Source: an uncultured Lachnospiraceae bacterium
GTDB lineage: Bacteria > Bacillota > Clostridia > Lachnospirales > Lachnospiraceae
Length of the DNA stretch: 62,452 nucleotides
Reading direction: 5' to 3'
Assembly (NCBI GenBank): GCA_900549665.1
Contig: URPH01000015.1
Location: 1 to 62,452 of the forward strand
The notes beneath the pieces are model-generated. The model was not told where the DNA came from. It saw only the letters and a list, made by a program, of their open reading frames with translations, and did no database searches. This document shows positions 16,912-24,829 of the stretch, in pieces. A program made the position numbers and the translations under genes. Within the stretch, counting starts at the first letter, position 1. Each line of letters begins with the position of its first letter.

Positions 16912-17549
16912 ATATATTTGAAACCGTAAGAAATAATGTGAAAGCGATTGATGTGGAGATTATGGTAGGTTTTCGACCAAATCGAAGCAAAATGATATGT
17001 TGTCCGTTTCATAATGACAGACATCCAAGCATGAAGGTAGATCAGAGGTATTATTGTTTTGGTTGTGGTGCTAAAGGAGATGCTATAGACTTTGTGGCAA
17101 ATTATTAAGGTCTTAATCTAAAGGAGGCTGCTGAAAGAATTGCTTCTGAATTTGTGCTTTTTTATGATAGTACGCGATATTCGAATTGTTTCACAAAGCA
17201 AGAAACCCCAAAGAAAAGTGAATATCAGATTTGGATGGAACAGAAGAGAGAACTGTTTGCACAGCTTTCAAAACTTCATGAGAAATTGCGACAAATGAAA
17301 ATAGAATATGCACCAATGGATAGAGAGGATTCTACATGGAGTCCCCTTTTTGCTTTGACGGAAAAAGGATTCAACTATGTGGATTATTTATATGATTACT
17401 GCTTGTTTGAAGCTGCTGATGGCGAATTAAAAGAAAAATACGAAGAATTGAGAAAGGAGCTTAAGAGAATTGAAAAAAGAGTTTATGACACCGAATCAGG
17501 AGATAGTGGATCAGATGTTGGACAAGTCGGAGAAAGGATGGCCGTATAA
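16908..17549 (+). pseudogene. CHC2 zinc-finger primase-like protein, interrupted by an in-frame TAA
   Basis: The N-terminal CHC2 zinc finger of DnaG-type primases is present (CCPFHNDRHPSMKV then YYCFGCGAKGDAIDFV). The frame stops at TAA 17106-17108 just after VANY. The same frame resumes at once with GLNLKEAAERIASEF, the normal continuation of this domain, and runs to 17549. One base change (for example TAT or TAC to TAA) explains it. A 66-aa zinc-finger peptide can still be made. The gene overlaps the VapE-like gene by 80 nt and is expected to serve replication of the mobilized element. Confidence 0.8.
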
Positions 17550-18795
17550 CACTATTGAAAACGCTAAAGTGATTTTAGAAAATGATGAACTCTTCAAGGA
17601 AAATATTCGAGACAATTTGTTTCGTGATCGGATTGAACTCTCCGGTCAGATGCCTTGGAGCAGAACTTACCTTGATGTAACGGACAAAGATGATATCCAT
17701 ATCAGGCATTATATAGAAAAATACTATCACTTCCGTAATGATAAGGCGCTTCGGGATGCTCTGCAAATTGTGGCTACCGAGAATGAGTATCATCCGGTAA
17801 GGGAGTATCTGCTTTCTCTAAAATGGGATGGTGTGGAGCGAGTAAGGTATGCATTAAAACATTTTCTGGGAACAAACGGAAGTGATTATGAATATGAATG
17901 TCTAAAGTTATTTATGCTGGGAGCCATAAGCAGAATCTTTGAGCCAGGATGTAAGTTTGAATATATGCTTTGCCTTGTTGGAGGTCAGGGAGCTGGAAAA
18001 TCTACTTTTATCCGGTTCCTGTGCCTGAATGACAGGTGGTTTACAGATGATATCAAACGGCTGGACGATGAGAAGGTTTATGAGCATCTTGCAGGACATT
18101 GGATTTGTGAGATGGCAGAGATGCTTGCTGTATTGAACACGAAATATAATGAAGCAACTAAGGCATTCCTTAGTAAGCAATATGATAATTATCGTAAGCC
18201 ATATGGAACCAGGGCAGAAGATATTCCAAGACAGTGTGTCTTTGCAGGTACTTCCAATGTGGTGAATTTCCTGCCGCTTGACAGAAGTGGGAACAGAAGA
18301 TTTCTGCCCATCATGTGTGATGCTTCCAAGGCAGAGGTTCATATTCTGGAGAATGAGGTAGCATCTCGAAAATATATTGAACAGATGTGGGCGGAGATGA
18401 TGGTCGTATATGATAACGGAAAAGTCAGATTGAAGCTTCCGAAAGAAATGGAGAAGAATCTGATTGAGTATCAGAGACCATTCATGCAGGAGGACACATG
18501 GACGGGGCTTATTCAGGAATGGCTGGATCATACCACCAGCGATGTGGTCTGTGTGCATCAAATCTACAATGAGGCTTTGAAAGAATTTGGAAAGCCAAGA
18601 AACAGTGAAGCTAGAGAAATCGGTCAGATTATGAATGGCACCATTTCAGGATGGAAAGCTTATCCCAATCCACGCAAGATTCCGGGCTATGGGAAGCAGC
18701 GAGGCTGGATGAGGGTGGAAACAAACCCCGGAAACAAAGTGCAAACATTTATTCCGGTGGAGGGAACGCAGATGGAGATTCCTTTTGAAAGCTGA
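17470..18795 (+). CDS. VapE-like P-loop ATPase/helicase of the mobile element, 441 aa
   Basis: The central domain contains Walker A GGQGAGKST near residue 175, a Walker B-like region (HWICEMAEM), and the family's RPYGTRAEDIPR- and FAGTSN-like arginine/sensor segments (KPYGTRAEDIPRQCVFAGTSN, then RSGNRRFLPI). These match virulence-associated E family ATPases that accompany CHC2 proteins in phages and integrative elements. It probably unwinds DNA during element replication. The start is taken at TTG 17470, with AAGGAG at 17454-17459; ATG 17485 is an alternative. The frame is intact, unlike the two genes upstream. Confidence 0.88.
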   Translation: MKKEFMTPNQEIVDQMLDKSEKGWPYNTIENAKVILENDELFKENIRDNLFRDRIELSGQMPWSRTYLDVTDKDDIHIRHYIEKYYHFRNDKALRDALQIVATENEYHPVREYLLSLKWDGVERVRYALKHFLGTNGSDYEYECLKLFMLGAISRIFEPGCKFEYMLCLVGGQGAGKSTFIRFLCLNDRWFTDDIKRLDDEKVYEHLAGHWICEMAEMLAVLNTKYNEATKAFLSKQYDNYRKPYGTRAEDIPRQCVFAGTSNVVNFLPLDRSGNRRFLPIMCDASKAEVHILENEVASRKYIEQMWAEMMVVYDNGKVRLKLPKEMEKNLIEYQRPFMQEDTWTGLIQEWLDHTTSDVVCVHQIYNEALKEFGKPRNSEAREIGQIMNGTISGWKAYPNPRKIPGYGKQRGWMRVETNPGNKVQTFIPVEGTQMEIPFES

Positions 18796-18903
18796 TAATA
18801 AGGGGATTTTGGGGAATTTATCGTAGTTGGATTTTAATCGAAAAAGATTTTAAAACTCTGTTGCCGGACTTTATTGCCGGCAGTGGGGAGAATGGAGGAA
18901 ATA

Positions 18904-19260
18904 ATGAATCAGATAATTATGAATATGGAGACCAGTATGTCACCAGCAAAAGTACCAGTGATTGTGCCATTGGCATATCAGGCAATGGTATGTTTGCAAG
19001 AGAAAATCAATCAAGCTAATTCTATGGTGGTTAGATCTACAAAAGGTAACTCTAAAAGGGAAGAGGACAGGATCCCATTGTGGAATCGATATTCGCTTAG
19101 TATTCCGGAGGCAGCAAAGTACTTTGGAATTGGAGAGACTAGGATTTATCAAATAGTAGCTGAACATCCAGGGGCGGATTTTATTCTGGAAATTGGCAGC
19201 CATGTTAAGATCAAGAGAGTTTTGTTTGAACGATTTCTGGATGCTGCCAGCTGTGTGTAA
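18904..19260 (+). CDS. xis: excisionase (Tn916 Xis-like), 118 aa
   Basis: The ATG at 18904 follows GGAGG (18895-18899). The C-terminal 60 residues (SLSIPEAAKYFGIGETRIYQ then VKIKRVLFERFLD) form the winged HTH of Tn916-type excisionases. The N-terminal half is a variable extension. It lies immediately before the integrase, the usual Xis-Int order, and should bias recombination towards excision. Confidence 0.85.
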   Translation: MNQIIMNMETSMSPAKVPVIVPLAYQAMVCLQEKINQANSMVVRSTKGNSKREEDRIPLWNRYSLSIPEAAKYFGIGETRIYQIVAEHPGADFILEIGSHVKIKRVLFERFLDAASCV

Positions 19261-19372
19261 AGTGAGAAATATAGCTGAAAGATAATGCATTGTCAAATAC
19301 AATTCTGCCATGAAAAAACGGCAAAAATATCAAAAGTTGTGTGCTTTTGGACTGTTCTATGATAGAATCATA

Positions 19373-19388
19373 TTTATCGAGGGCAGTC
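19373..19388 (+). repeat. 16-bp inverted repeat partner upstream of int
   Basis: TTTATCGAGGGCAGTC is the exact reverse complement of 765-780 near the left end. It lies between the probable int promoter (TATGATAGAATCAT around 19358-19371) and the int ribosome binding site, in the 5' leader. Confidence 0.5.
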
Positions 19389-19417
19389 CTTTTTGTTTTG
19401 TGAAAGGAGTGTCTATT

Positions 19418-20617
19418 ATGTCAAATAAGAGAAAGGATAATAAAGGCCGTGTACTACATAACGGCGAGTATCAGCAGTCAAATGGTCGCTATCGTTTTAA
19501 GTATTATGATGGCACCGGCAAGGAAAGATATTTATACAGTTGGAGATTAGATAAGAATGATAGGATGCCGGAGGGAAAGAGGCAAGGACCATCCCTCAGA
19601 GAGCAAGAGAAGGAACTTCAGATTAATCAGTTCAGTCGATTTTCTTCTGATGGCGGAAATCTTACAGTGTTGGAATTGGTTCAGCGTTATACTGCAACGA
19701 AGGTAGGTGTAAGAGAATCAACGAAGGCGGGATATCAAACAACTATTAATTTTTTAGAAAAGGATCCATTTGGTCAGAGGCGCATTGATTCTATTAAAAT
19801 TTCTGATGCGAAGCTGTGGCTGATTTCCCTGCAACAGAGACAGGACAAGGGCTATAGCACCATTCATACAATCAGAGGAATATTGCGACCGGCTTTTCGT
19901 CAGGCTTATGATGATGACATGATTCGTAGAAACACGTTTGATTTTGAATTGGCTACAGTTATTGTTAATGATAGTGTGACCAGAGAAGCTATCACCAGGG
20001 ATCAGGAACGTAAATATCTGGAATTTGTCAAACAGGATAAACATTTTAGCAGATACTATGAAGGTATCTATATTCTGTTTAATACTGGGCTGCGAATCTC
20101 AGAATTTGTAGGATTGATAACAAAGAATATTGATTTTAAGAATCATAAAATCATTGTAGATCATCAGCTCATCCGCACTTCAAAGATGCAGTATATGATT
20201 GAAGAGCCAAAGACGGAAAGTGGAATTCGGGAAATACCAATGTCAGAAGAAGTGGAGAAAGCATTTCGGACGATTGTTGACAGAAGAAAGAAGCCGAAGA
20301 TTGAGCCAATCATTGATGGCTATTCCGGTTTTCTGTATCTTGACAAGAATAATATGCCTATGGTAGCACTCCATTGGGAAAAGTATTTCCAGCACATCCT
20401 TGAGAAGTACAATGTAATTTACAAGGTACAGATGCCGAAGGTGACACCTCATGTATGCAGACATACCTTTTGTTCAAAGATGGCAAAGAGTGGAATGAAT
20501 CCTAAGAGCTTGCAATATATCATGGGACATGCTGATATCAGCGTGACATTAAACACATATACGCATGTGAAATTTGAGGATGCAGAGGCGGAGATGAAGA
20601 GAGTTGCTGCAATTTAA
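19418..20617 (+). CDS. int: tyrosine recombinase/integrase (Tn916 family), 399 aa
   Basis: This catalyses integration and excision at the att repeats. The start at 19418 (MSNKRKDNKGRVLHNGEYQQ) follows GAAAGGAG (19402-19409). The N-terminal arm-binding domain occupies about 1-80 and the SAM-like core-binding domain about 85-180. The catalytic domain has R226 (GLRISEF), H345 and R348 (HVCRH), H371 (MGHADIS) and nucleophile Y381 (NTYTHV), so the active site is complete. The gene ends 182 bp before attR and reads towards it. Confidence 0.95.
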   Translation: MSNKRKDNKGRVLHNGEYQQSNGRYRFKYYDGTGKERYLYSWRLDKNDRMPEGKRQGPSLREQEKELQINQFSRFSSDGGNLTVLELVQRYTATKVGVRESTKAGYQTTINFLEKDPFGQRRIDSIKISDAKLWLISLQQRQDKGYSTIHTIRGILRPAFRQAYDDDMIRRNTFDFELATVIVNDSVTREAITRDQERKYLEFVKQDKHFSRYYEGIYILFNTGLRISEFVGLITKNIDFKNHKIIVDHQLIRTSKMQYMIEEPKTESGIREIPMSEEVEKAFRTIVDRRKKPKIEPIIDGYSGFLYLDKNNMPMVALHWEKYFQHILEKYNVIYKVQMPKVTPHVCRHTFCSKMAKSGMNPKSLQYIMGHADISVTLNTYTHVKFEDAEAEMKRVAAI

Positions 20618-20640
20618 ATGTAGTAAATGAGGCAAAGGTG

Positions 20641-20682
20641 TAGGGGTATGTTTTGGTATTTGGACCCCCATTTGTACCCCTG
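20641..20682 (+). repeat. candidate integrase arm-binding sites, right end
   Basis: TAGGGGTA (20641-20648, inverted) and ATTTGTACCCCTG (20670-20682, direct) mirror the motifs at 702-725. They lie 117-158 bp inside attR. Several (A)CATGA.TTTT repeats follow at 20695-20745. Confidence 0.45.
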
Positions 20683-20798
20683 ATTTCTCAAAAACATGAG
20701 ATTTTATGAGAAAATATGAGAGAATACATGATTTTGAAAAAGTTCCATAAAGCCTGTAAAATCAAGACTTGAGACGATATGAGAGGATATAAGAAATT

Positions 20799-20829
20799 AT
20801 GATAAAAGTACTATTCATTTGCCACGGCA
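20799..20829 (+). repeat. attR: right direct repeat of the integrated element
   Basis: This is the partner of 612-642 (29 of 31 identical; differences at 20808 and 20819). Here the element supplies the first codons, and perhaps the translation signals, of the LMW-PTP gene, keeping it in frame. Confidence 0.85.
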
Positions 20830-21275
20830 ACATCTGCCGTTCTACCATGGCCGAAAGCGTCATGACCCACCTGGTGCGCCGGCATAATCTGGAAGATCAA
20901 TTTGAGATCAACTCCGCCGCAACCAGCCGCGAGGAAATCGGCAATCCACCACATTACGGAACCGTCAGTAAATTACGTGAGGTTGGAATTCCTTTGGTCG
21001 CACATCATGCGGTACAGATGACGCGCAAGGACTATGAGCATTATGATTATCTGATTGGTATGGACAGTGCCAATATTTACAATATGACACGAATTGCCGG
21101 AGGTGACGCAGACAAGAAAATTCACAAGCTTTTACAGTTTGCCGGAATGGACCGTGATGTTGCCGATCCCTGGTATACCGGCGATTTTGATACCACATAT
21201 CAGGATGTTATGATCGGTTGTGAGGCATTGCTTCAGTATATTATAAAATCAGAATACGCGGGTTCGGGAGCGTAA
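20799..21275 (+). CDS. low-molecular-weight protein tyrosine phosphatase, 158 aa
   Basis: The P-loop CHGNICRS at residues 8-15 gives nucleophile C8 and R14, and the general-acid DPW loop (VADPWYTG) is near residue 122. Length is normal. It dephosphorylates phosphotyrosine or phosphoarginine-type substrates in the cytosol; which of these cannot be told. The gene is the integration target of the element, which rebuilds its 5' end, so its promoter now comes from element DNA. The ribosome binding region is weak (AGGATATAAG upstream), so expression may have changed after integration. Confidence 0.93.
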   Translation: MIKVLFICHGNICRSTMAESVMTHLVRRHNLEDQFEINSAATSREEIGNPPHYGTVSKLREVGIPLVAHHAVQMTRKDYEHYDYLIGMDSANIYNMTRIAGGDADKKIHKLLQFAGMDRDVADPWYTGDFDTTYQDVMIGCEALLQYIIKSEYAGSGA

Positions 21276-21383
21276 GTGATAAAATATCTCAATAGACGAA
21301 AAAACATGGAAGAATGAATATGGGAGGGTTATAATAAGTATCTGGTAATCACAAAAGTTTAAATCGTGATGGAGGTACAAAAA

Positions 21384-21683
21384 ATGAATGTTTTTAAAGG
21401 AAAGAAAGCTAAAAATACAGGCTTGTTTGCAGCCGGAGTTTTGTTTGGAACAGCGGGCATCAAGATATTGACCAGTAAAGATGCTAAAAATATTTATACA
21501 AAATGCACAGCGGCTGTTCTCAGAGGAAAAGAATGTGTGATGAAAACCGTTACAAGCATTCAGGAAAATGCAGGAGATATTTATGCAGGAGCTCAGCAGA
21601 TCAATGAAGATCGGGCAAAAGAAGAGCAGGAATTTGCAGATGAGAGCAAAAATGTCGAGGATAACTCGGAATTAGAAGAATAA
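21384..21683 (+). CDS. DUF6110-like small protein, 99 aa
   Basis: The start at 21384 has GGAGGT at 21371-21376. A hydrophobic N-terminal segment (TGLFAAGVLFGTAGIKILTS) and the phrase SKDAKNIYTKCTAAVLRGKE are what I recall from the DUF6110 family, which sits ahead of metal P-type ATPases in Firmicutes. The C-terminus is acidic and probably disordered. A role as partner or regulator of the ATPase encoded 73 nt downstream is likely from context. Confidence 0.75.
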   Translation: MNVFKGKKAKNTGLFAAGVLFGTAGIKILTSKDAKNIYTKCTAAVLRGKECVMKTVTSIQENAGDIYAGAQQINEDRAKEEQEFADESKNVEDNSELEE

Positions 21684-21756
21684 AGCAATTGACAGACACC
21701 TGCAGGATATGCAGGTGTTTTCGTTATACTTTGATCAAAAAGGAAGGTTATCCAAA

Positions 21757-23871
21757 ATGAGATTTCAGATCTTACATGAAATACAAGGACGTATGAGGAT
21801 CCGCATTATGCAGAAATCGCTGACGGATGAGCAGGCGGATGCCTTGCAGTATGTGTTGAGTCAGCGTAAAGAAATTATCAGTGCAAAGGTTTATGAACGG
21901 ACTGCTGATGTGGTGGTGCAGTACCATGGAAAGCGTCAGGATATGGTTCGGATGTTGCAGGAGTTAGCATTAGACAACCTTTCGGTTCCGCAGTCCGTGA
22001 CTGAGCTTTCCGGTAGAGCGACCAACAGGGAATATCAGGACAAGCTTGCGGAAAAGATCATGCTCCGTATGGGAAGCAAGCTGTTTTTGCCATACCCGGT
22101 ACGTTGTGTGATTGCAGCGGTCAAATCCGTAAAATATATCTGGAAGGGCTTGCAGTGTGCACTTAGCAGACGAATTGAAGTGCCGCTGTTAGATGGTATT
22201 GCTATTGGTGTATCAATCCTTCGCGGAGATATGGATACCGCCGGTTCGGTTATGTTCTTACTGGATATCGGTGAGATTTTGGAGACCTGGACGCACAAAA
22301 AGTCTGTAGACGATCTGGCGCGAAGCATGTCATTAAATATTAGCAAGGTTTGGATGCTTTCTGATGGTCAGGAAGTTCAGGTTGATCCGGACAATATCGT
22401 GGCAGGCGATATGATTGTTGTCCATATGGGCAATATGATCCCGTTTGACGGTATTGTCATTCGTGGAGAAGGTATGGTCAATCAGTCGAGTCTGACCGGT
22501 GAATCGATGCCTGTTGAAAAGAAAAACGGCGGCTATGTTTATGCCGGAACGGTGCTGGAAGAGGGCGAGCTTGTTGTTCAGGTAAAAGTGACCTCCGGTT
22601 CTACGAGGTATGAAAAGATCATTACTATGATAGAGGGGACGGAAAAGCTGAAATCCGGAATGGAGAGCAAGGCAGAGCATCTGGCAGACCGTCTGGTATT
22701 ATATACTTTATTAGGGACAGGTGCCGTTTATCTGCTGACCGCTAATCCGACTAAGGCATTGGCTGTTCTGATGGTAGACTTTTCGTGTGCTTTAAAGCTT
22801 GCTATGCCAATCACGGTTTTGGCCGCCATGAAGGAGGCTAGCAGGCATCATACTACCGTCAAGGGTGGTAAATTCATGGAGCAATTAGCAGAGGCTGATA
22901 CAATCGTTTTTGATAAAACCGGAACGCTTACCAAGGCTCAGCCGGTTGTACGGGATGTCGTTTCCTTTAATGGCGACAATCCGGATGAGTTGTTGCGTCT
23001 TGCTGCCTGCTTAGAGGAGCATTTTCCTCATTCGATGGCAAAGGCTGTCGTGCATGCGGCCAAGGAAAAGGGGCTGACTCACGAGGAAAAACATTCCAAG
23101 GTGGAATATATCGTAGCACATGGCATTTCATCGCAGGTGGATGGCGACAAGGTTATTATCGGAAGCTATCATTTTGTATTTGAAGATGAGGGCTGCAAAA
23201 TTCCGGATGGAATGGAACAGAAATTTGAAAATCTTCCTATGGATTGTTCACATCTTTATCTTGCTATCCGCGGAGAGTTAGCAGCGGCTATCTGTATTTC
23301 CGATCCTATCAGGAAAGAGGCAAAAGATGCGATCAGTCTGTTGAGAAAACAGGGATTTACCAAGATTGTCATGATGACCGGGGACAGTGAACGTACTGCT
23401 GCAGCTGTTGCAAAAGAGATTGGTGTGGATGAATATCATTCAGAAGTACTTCCTGCTGATAAAGCAGCTTTTGTTGACAAAGAGCATGAGCTGGGCAAAA
23501 AAGTTGTGATGATTGGTGATGGTGTCAATGATTCTCCGGCGCTTTCAGCTTCGGATGTTGGAATTGCTATCAGTGACGGGGCTCAGATTGCGAGGGAAGT
23601 CGCGGACATTACGATTGAAGCCGATGATCTGTATGAGCTGGTTGCGCTCCGGTCGATCAGTCAGAAGCTGATCCGCCGGATTCATCAAAATTACAGAATG
23701 ATCGTATTGATCAATTCGGCATTGATTGTTTTGGGAGTGGCGGGAATTGTGCAGCCGGCCACGGCTGCATTATTTCACAATACATCGACCATTGCGATCA
23801 GCATGAAAGGAATGAGCGGCTGGAAAACAGAGACACCGGGAATAAAAGAAGAGGAGAGAGAAGATGTCTGA
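21757..23871 (+). CDS. P1B-like heavy-metal P-type ATPase with altered CPx motif
   Basis: This is a membrane metal pump. The start at 21757 (MRFQILHEIQGRMRIRIMQK) follows AGGAAGG. An HMA-like N-terminal domain without CxxC (about 1-75) precedes the membrane helices. It also has TGES in SLTGESMPVEK, phosphorylation motif DKTGT near residue 386, and hinge GDGVNDSPALSASD. The metal-binding membrane motif reads VDFSCALKLAMP (about 339-350). The proline of the usual CPC/SPC/TPC motif is absent, leaving F-S-C, so the metal cannot be predicted from CPx rules. It is 8 nt overlapped by the HD-GYP gene. Confidence 0.92.
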   Translation: MRFQILHEIQGRMRIRIMQKSLTDEQADALQYVLSQRKEIISAKVYERTADVVVQYHGKRQDMVRMLQELALDNLSVPQSVTELSGRATNREYQDKLAEKIMLRMGSKLFLPYPVRCVIAAVKSVKYIWKGLQCALSRRIEVPLLDGIAIGVSILRGDMDTAGSVMFLLDIGEILETWTHKKSVDDLARSMSLNISKVWMLSDGQEVQVDPDNIVAGDMIVVHMGNMIPFDGIVIRGEGMVNQSSLTGESMPVEKKNGGYVYAGTVLEEGELVVQVKVTSGSTRYEKIITMIEGTEKLKSGMESKAEHLADRLVLYTLLGTGAVYLLTANPTKALAVLMVDFSCALKLAMPITVLAAMKEASRHHTTVKGGKFMEQLAEADTIVFDKTGTLTKAQPVVRDVVSFNGDNPDELLRLAACLEEHFPHSMAKAVVHAAKEKGLTHEEKHSKVEYIVAHGISSQVDGDKVIIGSYHFVFEDEGCKIPDGMEQKFENLPMDCSHLYLAIRGELAAAICISDPIRKEAKDAISLLRKQGFTKIVMMTGDSERTAAAVAKEIGVDEYHSEVLPADKAAFVDKEHELGKKVVMIGDGVNDSPALSASDVGIAISDGAQIAREVADITIEADDLYELVALRSISQKLIRRIHQNYRMIVLINSALIVLGVAGIVQPATAALFHNTSTIAISMKGMSGWKTETPGIKEEEREDV

Positions 23872-24472
23872 TTGCACATTCTGTGAAAATGAAATAGATT
23901 ATCATGAGATTATAGACTGTATCACCTGTGCGCTGGATGCCAGAGATCCATACACGGCGGGGCATTCCGAGCGTGTCAGTGATATGGCTTTGATGGTCTG
24001 CCGGTTGATTGGATTAAAAAAGGACGATACATTAAAAATACACATTGCCGCACATCTGCATGATATAGGGAAAATTGGTGTTCCCGATCAGGTTTTAAAT
24101 AAGAACGGAAAGTTGACGGATGAGGAGTTTTCATATATAAGAAAACATCCGCAGATTGGTGCTGAAATTTTGAGAAAATCCAATAAACTGAGTGAACTGT
24201 CGGATATCGTGCTGATGCATCATGAACGTTATGATGGAAAGGGCTATCCGCTTGGACGGACCGGAGCTGATATACCGATCGGAGCAAGGATTATCGCTGT
24301 GTGCGATTCGATTGATGCCATTACTTCCAATCGTTGCTACCGCAAGGCGCATGATTTTGATTATTGCTACCGTGAAATTGAAAAGAACCTCGGTAAAATG
24401 TATGACCCGATGGTAGGGCAATATGTTCTCGATCATTGGGATGAGGTAACTGGTGTTGTGCGAAAAAAATAG
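23864..24472 (+). CDS. HD-GYP domain phosphodiesterase, 202 aa
   Basis: A compact stand-alone HD-GYP domain: HSERV, HLHDIGKIGVP (HD metal pair), HHERYDGKGYP (GYP signature) and a later CDSIDAITSNRCYR. All metal ligands are present, which favours activity on cyclic di-GMP or a related cyclic dinucleotide. It has no receiver or membrane domain, so input must come from elsewhere. The start overlaps the ATPase stop by 8 nt, tying it to metal transport. Confidence 0.88.
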   Translation: MSDCTFCENEIDYHEIIDCITCALDARDPYTAGHSERVSDMALMVCRLIGLKKDDTLKIHIAAHLHDIGKIGVPDQVLNKNGKLTDEEFSYIRKHPQIGAEILRKSNKLSELSDIVLMHHERYDGKGYPLGRTGADIPIGARIIAVCDSIDAITSNRCYRKAHDFDYCYREIEKNLGKMYDPMVGQYVLDHWDEVTGVVRKK

Positions 24473-24552
24473 AAAATATACTGCGGTAAATAGCGCTGTT
24501 ATACAGAAAAAAGTTTTTTTCGATTTATTTTAATTATTTTTTTATAAACTGC

Positions 24553-24582
24553 TTGACAAATACGTTGAAATCATTATATACT
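24553..24582 (+). promoter_or_regulatory. promoter of the tRNA-Val/tRNA-Met pair
   Basis: TTGACA (24553-24558) with TATACT (24577-24582) or TATATA (24575-24580), spacing 16-18 nt, lies just upstream of the tRNA pair. Confidence 0.7.
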
Positions 24583-24618
24583 AGCAAAGCGGGTTGCGGA
24601 AAGCACCCTTGCACAAAT

Positions 24619-24691
24619 GGGATCTTAGCTCAGCTGGGAGAGCATCTGCCTTACAAGCAGAGGGTCACAGGTTCGAGCCCTGTAGGTCCCA
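24619..24691 (+). tRNA. tRNA-Val (anticodon TAC)
   Basis: A full cloverleaf: acceptor GGGATCT with AGGTCCC, D-arm AGCTCAG, anticodon stem TCTGC/GCAGA with loop CTTACAA, T-arm GGTTCGAGCC. CCA is not encoded. Confidence 0.96.
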
Positions 24692-24698
24692 TTTATAT

Positions 24699-24772
24699 GG
24701 CGAGATAGCTCAGTTGGCTAGAGCATACGGTTCATACCCGTAGTGTCGAGGGTTCGAATCCCCCTCTCGCTA
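24699..24772 (+). tRNA. tRNA-Met (anticodon CAT, elongator-type)
   Basis: Acceptor GGCGAGA pairs with TCTCGCT (one G-U at the end). The anticodon stem TACGG/CCGTA carries loop TTCATAC, and the T-arm is GGTTCGAATCC. The 1-72 pair and the absence of three G-C pairs in the anticodon stem speak against initiator Met. A lysidine-modified Ile(CAT) identity cannot be fully excluded. Confidence 0.92.
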
Positions 24773-24785
24773 CTATTTATGAAAA

Positions 24786-24820
24786 GCACGAAATCTTGTT
24801 GTGAGATATCGTGTTTTTTT
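24786..24820 (+). terminator. terminator after the tRNA pair
   Basis: CACGAAATCT pairs with AGATATCGTG (one mismatch), followed by seven T residues. Confidence 0.85.
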
Positions 24821-24829
24821 ATTGCTGTT

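Noticed and set aside
16498..17108. Genome-wide TAA recoding
   Set aside because: Most of the clear genes in the window end properly in TAA, so the two internal TAA codons are better explained as local mutations.
17908..18561. 217-aa minus-strand ORF inside the VapE-like gene
   Set aside because: It is antisense to a gene with clear Walker motifs, and no start signals were seen.
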